64,000 nucleotides of DNA from Sphingomonas sp. PP-F2F-G114-C0414 (GTDB lineage Bacteria > Pseudomonadota > Alphaproteobacteria > Sphingomonadales > Sphingomonadaceae). A model generated the notes under the pieces. That model was not told the origin of the DNA. It made no database searches and saw nothing but the letters and a program-made list of their open reading frames with translations. Positions within the stretch are counted from its first letter, which is position 1. Each line of letters starts with the position of its first letter. Location: assembly GCF_003688595.1 (NCBI RefSeq), contig NZ_RCWT01000010.1:695040-759039 (forward strand). Direction: 5' to 3'. Positions 37,516 through 43,983 of this stretch are shown here, piece after piece. The translations under genes were made by a program, and so were the position numbers.

Positions 37516-38181
37516 ATGGGCATCTTTTCCCGCACCCGCGACATCGTCGCCGCCAACTTCGCCGATCTCATCGAGAAGGCCGAAGATCCGTCGAAGATGA
37601 TCCGCATGATCATCCTCGAGATGGAGGAAACGCTCGTCGAGGTTCGCGCCTCCGCCGCGCGCACCATCGCCGACCAGAAGGAGATGCGCCGCCATATCTC
37701 GAAGCTGGAGCAGCTCCAGGACAACTGGACCGAGAAGGCCGAACTGGCGCTGAGCAAGGACCGCGAGGACCTCGCCAAGGCAGCCTTGGTCGAGCGCCAG
37801 AAGGCATTCGATATGGCCGAGCAGTTGAAGGCCGAGGTCGGCGTGCTCGACGATGCGCTTCGGGCTTCCGAGGAAGACATCGCCAAACTTCAGACCAAGC
37901 TTCGCGAGGCGCGCACTAAGCAGAACGCGGTGCAGACCCGGCTCGAGAGCGCGAACAACCGCACCCGGCTGCGTGAGATGTACAACGGGCCGAAGACGCA
38001 CGAGGCGTTCAGCCGCTTCGACATCCTCGACCGCCGCGTCGACGAGGCCGAGGGCCGCGCGGATGCGATGGGGCTTGGGGTCGTCAAGACGCTCGAAGAG
38101 GAAATCGCCGAGCTGCGCAGCAACGACAAGGTCGACGCCCAGCTCGCCGCGCTCAAAGCGCGCATGAAGAAGGACGATTGA
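37516..38181 (+). CDS. pspA: Phage shock protein A
   Basis: 221 residues, the normal PspA length. MGIFSRTRDIVAANFADLIEKAEDPSKMIRMIILEMEETL, shown here by its first amphipathic helix, is the membrane-binding N-terminus. The remainder is a long coiled coil (about 25-220) with KTHEAFSRFDILDRRVDEAEGRADA. PspA assembles on stressed inner membrane and restrains PspF when unstressed. Strong AAGGA site for the next gene lies in its last codons. Confidence 0.97.
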   Translation: MGIFSRTRDIVAANFADLIEKAEDPSKMIRMIILEMEETLVEVRASAARTIADQKEMRRHISKLEQLQDNWTEKAELALSKDREDLAKAALVERQKAFDMAEQLKAEVGVLDDALRASEEDIAKLQTKLREARTKQNAVQTRLESANNRTRLREMYNGPKTHEAFSRFDILDRRVDEAEGRADAMGLGVVKTLEEEIAELRSNDKVDAQLAALKARMKKDD

Positions 38182-38182
38182 G

Positions 38183-38482
38183 ATGGATGATTTCATGCCA
38201 GTTCTGGTCTGCGGCATTCTCTTCATCGGGCTGCCCTGGGTGATCCTGCACTACATCACCAAGTGGAAGCAGGCGCCGCGGATCACTGAAGAGGACGAAC
38301 GACTGCTCGACGAGATGCAGGCGCTCGCACGTCGCCTCGAAGACCGCGTGATGACCGTCGAACGGATCATCGCCGCCGACAACCCCGACTGGAAGCCGGG
38401 CCTCGGCACAACGCAGTCGCCGTATCTTTCGGATCGTCAGTCCGAACGCCCATTGGATCGCCCCCTCGATCGGAGGAACTGA
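38183..38482 (+). CDS. pspB: Phage shock protein B
   Basis: 99 residues. One N-terminal helix (PVLVCGILFIGLPWVILHYI) and then a coiled coil: ERLLDEMQALARRLEDRVMTVERIIAADNPDW, the PspB signature. With PspC it senses membrane damage and releases PspF from PspA. Longer than E. coli PspB (about 74) through a polar tail rich in DRP repeats. ATG follows the pspA stop by one base. Confidence 0.94.
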   Translation: MDDFMPVLVCGILFIGLPWVILHYITKWKQAPRITEEDERLLDEMQALARRLEDRVMTVERIIAADNPDWKPGLGTTQSPYLSDRQSERPLDRPLDRRN

Positions 38483-38483
38483 A

Positions 38484-38867
38484 ATGTCTGCCAGCCGCAC
38501 ACAGTTTTACCTCGATAAACAGAATGCCAAGTGGAAGGGCGTCTGCGCCGGGATCGCCGACTATACCGGCATCGATGCGCTCTTCGTCCGGGTCGGGATG
38601 GTCGTCCTCACGCTCGCCGGCGGCTTTCCCTGGACGCTGCTGGCCTATTGGATGGTCGCGTGGATGGGGCACGCCAAGCCGATCGGCCTTTACGAGACGC
38701 CCGACGACGCGAAGTTCTGGCAGGGCGTCCGCTCGAACCCGAAGCGGTCGACCGCCGAGGTCCGCAGCAAGTTCCGCGACATCGACCGCCGACTTGCCGA
38801 CATCGAAACGCACTATACCAGCCGCTCCAGCAACAGCCTCGCGGCAGAGATCGACAGCCTGCGCTGA
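38484..38867 (+). CDS. pspC: Phage shock protein C
   Basis: 127 residues. The PspC domain reads FYLDKQNAKWKGVCAGIADYTGIDALFVRVGMVVLTLAGG and continues with the second half of the membrane helix to about residue 62. A cytoplasmic or periplasmic helical tail (VRSKFRDIDRRLADIETHYTSRSSNS) follows. It is an inner-membrane partner of PspB. ATG follows the pspB stop by one base, and a GGAGGA site sits in the pspB end. Confidence 0.94.
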   Translation: MSASRTQFYLDKQNAKWKGVCAGIADYTGIDALFVRVGMVVLTLAGGFPWTLLAYWMVAWMGHAKPIGLYETPDDAKFWQGVRSNPKRSTAEVRSKFRDIDRRLADIETHYTSRSSNSLAAEIDSLR

Positions 38868-38894
38868 GACGCGGCGTCTACAGGGAGACAGACT

Positions 38895-39206
38895 ATGGCT
38901 TGGGGTGGACCAGGTTTCATTATCGCCATCATCGCGATCACGACCTTCGGCTGGATCGTCAACAACTGGATCCGTACCAAGCACGGCTATCCGCCGAGCG
39001 ACGACTGGGGAAGCACGATGAACTGGGGCGGCGCGCAGAAGCAAGATCCGGCCGCCGACCGGAAGGTCGAACTGCTTAGCACCGAGAACGAGCGTCTGAC
39101 CGGGCAGGTATCGCGCCTCGAAGAGCGGATCGCGGTCCTCGAACGCATCGCCACCGATCCCGCCGAGCGCACCGCTCGCGAGATCGAAGCCCTTCGCGAT
39201 CACTGA
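38895..39206 (+). CDS. PspB-like membrane/coiled-coil protein, psp paralogue 1
   Basis: 103 residues. One N-terminal helix (FIIAIIAITTFGWIVNNWI), a Gly/Trp linker (SDDWGSTMNWGGAQ) and then a coiled coil from about 58. The stretch ENERLTGQVSRLEERIAVLERIATD has the same core as PspB (RLEDRVMTVERIIA). Own ribosome site AGGGAGA. Probably another stress sensor or PspA partner in the inner membrane; function is inference from context. Confidence 0.82.
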   Translation: MAWGGPGFIIAIIAITTFGWIVNNWIRTKHGYPPSDDWGSTMNWGGAQKQDPAADRKVELLSTENERLTGQVSRLEERIAVLERIATDPAERTAREIEALRDH

Positions 39207-39217
39207 GGACGAGGATC

Positions 39218-39508
39218 ATGAACAACTTCACGATCTTCCTGCTCGTCTTCATCGTGATCGGCCTGCCGGTCATCCTCGGGATCGGTAGCAGCGTCTTCAA
39301 GGACTGGATCAAGCACAAGGAGCGCATGGCGACCGCGCTCAATGCGCAGACCGCCGAGAAGTCCGCGCAATATGCAGCGCACACCGAGCGCCTGGAACAA
39401 CGGGTGCGGGTATTGGAACGGATCGTCACCGACCGGGGCATCGCGCTGTCGACCGAGATCGAGCAACTCCGCGACGACCGCCCGCTCGACAGAATCCCGC
39501 TCAACTGA
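39218..39508 (+). CDS. PspB-like membrane/coiled-coil protein, psp paralogue 2
   Basis: 96 residues. N-terminal helix (FTIFLLVFIVIGLPVILGIG), then KDWIKHKERMATALNAQ and a coiled coil with ERLEQRVRVLERIVTDRGIALSTEIEQLRDD. The LPVILG segment resembles the LPWVIL of PspB. Ends DRPLDRIPLN, like the PspB tail DRPLDRPLDRRN, which argues for duplication of pspB. GAGGA ribosome site upstream. Confidence 0.84.
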   Translation: MNNFTIFLLVFIVIGLPVILGIGSSVFKDWIKHKERMATALNAQTAEKSAQYAAHTERLEQRVRVLERIVTDRGIALSTEIEQLRDDRPLDRIPLN

Positions 39509-39548
39509 GCGCCGCTTAACCGAACCAAAGATCACAGGAGATTAGGTC

Positions 39549-39797
39549 ATGAATGGTGGACAAGTGATGGTCGTGATGATCGTGCTGATCGTGATGATCG
39601 CCGGGATCGTCAAATCTCGGCACAAGAGCGGGCGGCATGCCGAGGGAAACTCGTTAATGAACGATCCCGAGGCCGCGCGTCTGCGTGATGAGGTGCAGCA
39701 GATGAAGGAGCGCATCCAGGTGCTGGAGCGCGTGATCACCGACAACCACAAGAGCGTCGATCTCGACCGAGAGATCGAGCGGCTCCGCGACCGCTAG
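39549..39797 (+). CDS. PspB-like membrane/coiled-coil protein, psp paralogue 3
   Basis: 82 residues. N-terminal helix (VMVVMIVLIVMIAGIV), a basic patch (KSRHKSGRH) placing the rest in the cytoplasm, and a coiled coil with ARLRDEVQQMKERIQVLERVITD. The RIQVLERVITD core aligns with RVMTVERIIAAD of PspB. Strong AGGAG ribosome site. Confidence 0.82.
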   Translation: MNGGQVMVVMIVLIVMIAGIVKSRHKSGRHAEGNSLMNDPEAARLRDEVQQMKERIQVLERVITDNHKSVDLDREIERLRDR

Positions 39798-39806
39798 GAG
39801 GCGGAC

Positions 39807-40046
39807 ATGATCGACCCTAACGTCTATATCACCTTGGCGCTGGCGAGCCTTGCGGGGCTGGCGATGATCGTGGCCGGTGGCTTGGCCGGATGGCGCGGAT
39901 GGCTCTCGCTGCGGCGGCTGGAGCTGGATCATACACAAGACGGCCGCATGCCGGTCGCAGTGTCGACGGGGTCGCGGATCGAGATCGCCGACTTGAAGGA
40001 GCGGATCAAGAAGCTCGAGGCGATCGCTGCCGGGGTGGATCTTTAG
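39807..40046 (+). CDS. PspB-like membrane/coiled-coil protein, psp paralogue 4
   Basis: 79 residues. N-terminal helix (YITLALASLAGLAMIVAGGLAGW) and then a short coiled coil near the C-terminus, IEIADLKERIKKLEAIAAGVDL, again with the hydrophobic spacing of the PspB core. It is the last gene of the operon, preceded by GGAGG 4 bases after the previous stop. A palindromic repeat follows and may end the transcript. Confidence 0.78.
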   Translation: MIDPNVYITLALASLAGLAMIVAGGLAGWRGWLSLRRLELDHTQDGRMPVAVSTGSRIEIADLKERIKKLEAIAAGVDL

Positions 40047-40063
40047 GCCCCGACCCGAAGACT

Positions 40064-40118
40064 TGTTCCGCCGCGAAGGCGGCGGCCCAGTCTGGACCCC
40101 CGCCTTCGCGGGGGAACA
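40064..40118. repeat. REP-like element, CCCGCGAAGGCGGG family
   Basis: TGTTCCGCCGCGAAGGCGGC on the left and CCCCCGCCTTCGCGGGGGAACA (first part CCCCCGCCTTCGCGGGGG) on the right form nested hairpins. It lies 18 bases after the last psp gene and 42 before sufE. Confidence 0.9.
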
Positions 40119-40160
40119 CTGTAGTTGTGGCGCAACACTCGACCCGCTACCAACCGGCAC

Positions 40161-40568
40161 ATGCCCACTCTCACCGACATTCGCGAGGAATACGACTTCC
40201 TCGAACCCGACGACCGCTACCGTCTTCTGATCGACCTCGGCAAAGAGCTCGAACCGATGCCGGATGCGCTCAAGACCGATGCGACGTTGGTGCGTGGCTG
40301 TTCGGCGTCGGTTTGGGTGTATCCGACTACGACCGACGATGGCCGGCTGCACTTCCTCGCGGACTCGAATGCGGCGATCACCAAGGGGATCATCGCGCTG
40401 GTTTTGCTGACGGTGCAGGATCAGGCACCGAGTGAAATCGTCGCGACCGATATCAAGGCTGAGCTCGAACCGTTCGACCTGAGCAAGCAGCTGAGCTCGA
40501 ACCGCACGCAGGGGATACCGAACATGATCGCGTTGATCCGCGAGACGGCCGAGCGATACGCGGGGTGA
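40161..40568 (+). CDS. sufE: Cysteine desulfuration protein SufE
   Basis: 135 residues. SufE takes sulfur from a SufS-type cysteine desulfurase onto its cysteine and passes it to the SufBCD scaffold. The motif LVRGCSASVWV has Cys47, and ITKGIIALVLLTVQDQAPSEI and LSSNRTQGIPNMIALIRETA match the family. The desulfurase genes at the right end of the window are candidate partners. Start ATG 40161 gives a normal N-terminus. Confidence 0.95.
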   Translation: MPTLTDIREEYDFLEPDDRYRLLIDLGKELEPMPDALKTDATLVRGCSASVWVYPTTTDDGRLHFLADSNAAITKGIIALVLLTVQDQAPSEIVATDIKAELEPFDLSKQLSSNRTQGIPNMIALIRETAERYAG

Positions 40569-40614
40569 GGCCATGCCCACACCTCCCACGGCCAAGCGGC
40601 CGCGGGCCCCTTCC

Positions 40615-40639
40615 CTCTCCCCTCAGAGGAAAGGGAGAG
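40615..40639. repeat. CT-rich palindrome overlapping the ferredoxin stop
   Basis: CTCTCCC (40615-40621) and GGGAGAG (40633-40639) form a hairpin within the same CT/GA-rich family as elements at 104 and 46527. The ferredoxin stop codon (40623-40625) is inside it. Confidence 0.75.
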
Positions 40640-40970
40640 ACGCCGTAAGCGGCGAGGGTGAGGGCACGCTAGCGGGTTCGCTAAGCGTCGCGACGACCTC
40701 GTCGGCATCGGCACCCGCCGGCACCAGCATCCACCGGTCAGGCCGAGCGCCGTCGACCATCACGACCGCGTTCTTCGGACACACGCCGAGGCACTTGACC
40801 TCGACCACGCCGCGATCCGCCTTGCGGCCCTTCTTCACGCCGAGCGCCTGACGCAACAGCTTAACGAGTGGCGTCCGGCCCTTTTCGCCAAACCCGCCAT
40901 CCAGCTTCTTCGAGCATTTCCCGCAGACCAGAACGCTACCCTGCCAGCGACTGGCGAGGACACGGATCAC
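40623..40970 (-). CDS. Thioredoxin-like [2Fe-2S] ferredoxin
   Basis: 115 residues from GTG at 40970, which overlaps the J-domain protein stop by 4 bases (GTGA). Four cysteines, Cys16 and Cys19 (VCGKCSKKL) and Cys60 and Cys64 (VKCLGVCPKNAVVMV), fit the thioredoxin-fold ferredoxin family (related to NuoE C-terminal domain and CobW-linked ferredoxins). Electron partner unknown. The last dozen residues (SVPSPSPLTASLPFL) are encoded by a palindromic repeat, so the native C-terminus was probably shorter. Confidence 0.88.
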   Translation of the reverse strand: MIRVLASRWQGSVLVCGKCSKKLDGGFGEKGRTPLVKLLRQALGVKKGRKADRGVVEVKCLGVCPKNAVVMVDGARPDRWMLVPAGADADEVVATLSEPASVPSPSPLTASLPFL

Positions 40971-41506
40971 GCCGGTTTCCACGTCCGCTGGTCTTCGGCC
41001 ACCTTCAGAACCTCGTATGCTGCCTGCACGCCCTGAAACCGCTTCGCAGCGTCCTTGTCGTTCGGCCGCACGTCCGGGTGATTCGCCTTTGCCATCCGCC
41101 GCCACGCCGCGCGCACGTCCTCGAACGTGGCGTCCGGCTCCAGGTCCAGCACCTCCAACGCACGCATCTCGTCACGCGACCGGCTGCCGTCGCCCGAGCC
41201 AGCCCAGGTATAATGCTTGGGATCGGTGTAGCCGTCAGCCGTGCGCGTCTCCGCCGCCTCGCGCTCGGCCGCTTCCTCCGCGCTCAAGCCTTCGAAGTAA
41301 TTCCAGCCGCGATTATATTCGCCGGCGTGGTTCATGCAGAAATACCAACGGTCCGGGCTGTTGGGCGATTTCGGTGCCGGACAATTACCGGGCTCGTTGC
41401 AGCCATGCCGATCGCATAGCCGGACGGTCACCGCCTCGCTGCTCGCGCCATATTCGCGCCAGCGCGGAAAACCCCAGTCGGAAGATCGTGTCGTGCTTCG
41501 AGCCAT
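40967..41506 (-). CDS. J-domain protein with Cys-rich N-terminus
   Basis: 179 residues. The J-domain is at the C-terminus (about 110-175): ALEVLDLEPDATFEDVRAAWRRMAKANHPDVRPNDK with the essential HPD, which should stimulate a DnaK-type ATPase. The N-terminal part has VRLCDRHGCNEPGNCPAP and YFCMNHAGEYNRGWNYFEGLS, a small Cys/His cluster that may bind metal. This matches the alphaproteobacterial J-domain molecular chaperone family. Coupled to the ferredoxin gene by 4-base overlap. Confidence 0.88.
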   Translation of the reverse strand: MARSTTRSSDWGFPRWREYGASSEAVTVRLCDRHGCNEPGNCPAPKSPNSPDRWYFCMNHAGEYNRGWNYFEGLSAEEAAEREAAETRTADGYTDPKHYTWAGSGDGSRSRDEMRALEVLDLEPDATFEDVRAAWRRMAKANHPDVRPNDKDAAKRFQGVQAAYEVLKVAEDQRTWKPA

Positions 41507-41722
41507 AGCGGCCCGAGATAGGCGTCCCCACGGACAACGCAACCGCGCGTGACGAAGCCCCGTCAAACTCGTCCGTTCCAACTATCTTCCGCGTCGCAAC
41601 ATTCCGCCTTGAGTCAGCCACCGTTCATCGATTAATGAACATGAACTATTTGTCATGTGGCATGGATAGATGCGTCCGGTGCGGACGTATTCCCAGCCGA
41701 CACCTTAGCGACAGGAGCACTG

Positions 41723-43303
41723 GTGCCGACTCTCATTCCAAAGCTTACCACATGGCGCGCGGATCTTCCCGCCTCCGTCGTCGTCGCGCTCGTTGCGCTG
41801 CCCCTCTGTCTCGGCGTTGCGCTCGCGTCCGGCGCGCCGCTGTTCGCTGGCATCATTTCCGGCATCGTCGGCGGCATCGCGGTCGGCCTGTTCTCGAAGT
41901 CGCCGCTGTCGGTCAGCGGCCCTGCCGCCGGCCTGACCGTCATCGTGCTGACCGCGATCGAGAGCATGCCGAGCTACCAGATGTTCCTGATGGCGGTCGT
42001 GCTGTCGGGCGTTCTGCAGATCTGCTTCTCGCTGACCCGCGCCGGTATCCTCAGCGAGTTCGTGCCGTCATCGGTCATCACCGGCATGCTCGCCGCGATC
42101 GGTCTGATCCTGATCCTGAAGCAGATCCCGCACGCCGTCGGCTTCGACCGCGAGGCGGTGGGCATCTTCGAATTCACCACCGCCAACGGCGTCAACACCT
42201 TCTCGAGGATCCTCGACAGCCTTTCGGCCAGCGTGACGCCCGGCGCGATCCTGATCGCCGGCGTCAGCCTCGCCTTCCTGTTCTGGTGGGATGGCGCCAA
42301 GCCGAAGGACGGCCCCCTGCGCTTCGTCCCCGGTCCGCTGGTCGTCGTGCTGATCGGCATCTTCGGTAATATGCTGCTCGGTTTGGTGAAGCCCGACTGG
42401 CAACTCCAGGCAACGCACCTCGTCCAGGTGCCGATCACGCAGACACTGTCGCAATTCCCGTCGCTGTTCACCTTCCCCGACTTCTCGGGGATCACGATGG
42501 GCATCGTCTGGAGCAGCGCGGTCACGCTCGCGATCGTCGCCAGCCTCGAATCGCTGCTGAGCGTCAAGGCGGTTGACGAGATCGATCCGCGCCGTCGCTC
42601 GACCGACAAGAACTGGGAGCTGATGGCGCAGGGCGGCGGCAACATCCTGTCCGGCCTGATCGGCGGCCTCCCCGTCACCTCGGTGATCGTGCGCTCGTCG
42701 GCGAACGTCGATGCGAAGGCCGAGAGCAAGCTGTCGACGATCCTGCACGGCTTCTGGCTGCTGGTCAGCGTCGCGCTGATACCCGCGGTGTTGAACCTGA
42801 TCCCGCTGTCCGCACTCGCCGCGGTGTTGATCGCGACCGGCTACAAGCTGACCAAGCCCAAGCTGTACACCGAACGCTTCAAGCAGGGCTGGACGCAGTT
42901 CATTCCGTTCGTCGTCACCGTGGCTGCGATCCTGTTCACCGACCTTCTCGAAGGCATCGTCATCGGCCTGGCCGTCGGCTTCGTGTTCGTCGTTGCGCGT
43001 AACTTCCGCACCGCGATCACCTTTGCCTGCGACGACGAGGACTGCCTCGTCCGGGCGCGACGCAATCTGTATTTCATCCATAAATACGAGTTGCAGAAGT
43101 CGCTCGCCAAGGTGCCCGACAACGCGAACCTGCTGATCGACCTGTCGTCGACCAGCTATGTCGATCTCGACAATGTCGACATCATCAACGCGTTCATCAA
43201 GGGCGCCGCGTATCGCGGCATCACCGTGCTCATCCGCGGCGATCTCGCGCTGCGCACGGTCAAGCTGATCAACGCCCCCCAGACCGAGGTCCGTTTCGCA
43301 TGA
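41723..43303 (+). CDS. SulP family anion transporter
   Basis: 526 residues from GTG 41723, chosen because AGGAG lies 5 bases upstream. A GTG at 41657 is also in frame but lacks a ribosome site. About twelve hydrophobic helices, with LPASVVVALVALPLCLGVALASGAP, SGPAAGLTVIVLTAIE, VIVRSSANVDAKAESKLSTILHG (SLC26 motif), and a reduced STAS domain at the end (NLLIDLSSTSYVDLDNVDIINAFI). Coupled to carbonic anhydrase by a 4-base overlap, which strongly suggests bicarbonate as the substrate. Confidence 0.93.
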   Translation: MPTLIPKLTTWRADLPASVVVALVALPLCLGVALASGAPLFAGIISGIVGGIAVGLFSKSPLSVSGPAAGLTVIVLTAIESMPSYQMFLMAVVLSGVLQICFSLTRAGILSEFVPSSVITGMLAAIGLILILKQIPHAVGFDREAVGIFEFTTANGVNTFSRILDSLSASVTPGAILIAGVSLAFLFWWDGAKPKDGPLRFVPGPLVVVLIGIFGNMLLGLVKPDWQLQATHLVQVPITQTLSQFPSLFTFPDFSGITMGIVWSSAVTLAIVASLESLLSVKAVDEIDPRRRSTDKNWELMAQGGGNILSGLIGGLPVTSVIVRSSANVDAKAESKLSTILHGFWLLVSVALIPAVLNLIPLSALAAVLIATGYKLTKPKLYTERFKQGWTQFIPFVVTVAAILFTDLLEGIVIGLAVGFVFVVARNFRTAITFACDDEDCLVRARRNLYFIHKYELQKSLAKVPDNANLLIDLSSTSYVDLDNVDIINAFIKGAAYRGITVLIRGDLALRTVKLINAPQTEVRFA

Positions 43304-43938
43304 GGCAGTACAAACAGCTCCTGCTCGCCAACAAGGCGTGGTCGGCCGAGATCATCGAGGAAAGCGCGGATTTCTTCCAGCGTCAGCTGGTCGGGCAGAA
43401 CCCGGAGTTCCTGTGGATCGGCTGTTCGGACAGCCGGGTCAGCCCGGAACAGATGACGATGACGCCGCCGGGCAACATGTTCATCCACCGCAATATCGCC
43501 AACCTCGTCAACGACGACGACATGAACCTGATGTCGGTGCTGCAATATGCGGTCGACGTGCTCGGCGTCCGGCACATCATCATCTGCGGGCATTATGCGT
43601 GCGGCGGGATCCGCGCGACGCTCGACGGCGGCACGACGGGGCCGGTCGACGACTGGCTCTCGACCGCGCGCTGCGTCCTGCACGACCATGCCGACGAGAT
43701 CGACGCGCAGCCTGACCGCGAGCAAAAGGTCAACCGACTGGTCGAGGTCAACGTCCGCGACCAACTCCTCCGCCTTGCGCGTACCAAGACGATCCAGGGC
43801 GCGTTCGCGCGCGGGCAGGAAGTGCTGCTCCACGGCTGGGTCTACGACATCCGCGACGGGCTGATCAAACCGATGATGGAGATCGATTCGACGACCGTGC
43901 TTGAAGAGGTCGGCCGGCCGGACAAGGTGCTGGTGTAG
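43300..43938 (+). CDS. can: Beta-class carbonic anhydrase
   Basis: 212 residues. Hydrates CO2 to bicarbonate. Zinc ligands Cys42, His98 and Cys101, and the Asp44-Arg46 pair (GCSDSR), are all present, with CGHYACGGIRATLDG. Type of the E. coli Can group. Coupled to the SulP transporter, so the two likely import and interconvert bicarbonate for carboxylation reactions. Confidence 0.96.
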   Translation: MRQYKQLLLANKAWSAEIIEESADFFQRQLVGQNPEFLWIGCSDSRVSPEQMTMTPPGNMFIHRNIANLVNDDDMNLMSVLQYAVDVLGVRHIIICGHYACGGIRATLDGGTTGPVDDWLSTARCVLHDHADEIDAQPDREQKVNRLVEVNVRDQLLRLARTKTIQGAFARGQEVLLHGWVYDIRDGLIKPMMEIDSTTVLEEVGRPDKVLV

Positions 43939-43983
43939 GGCTTGCTCCCTCCCAACGGTCGTTGAGAGGGAGTTAGCTAAAAG

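Noticed and set aside
41657..41722. Upstream GTG start adding 22 residues to the SulP transporter
   Set aside because: No ribosome site precedes it, while GTG 41723 has AGGAG 5 bases upstream.
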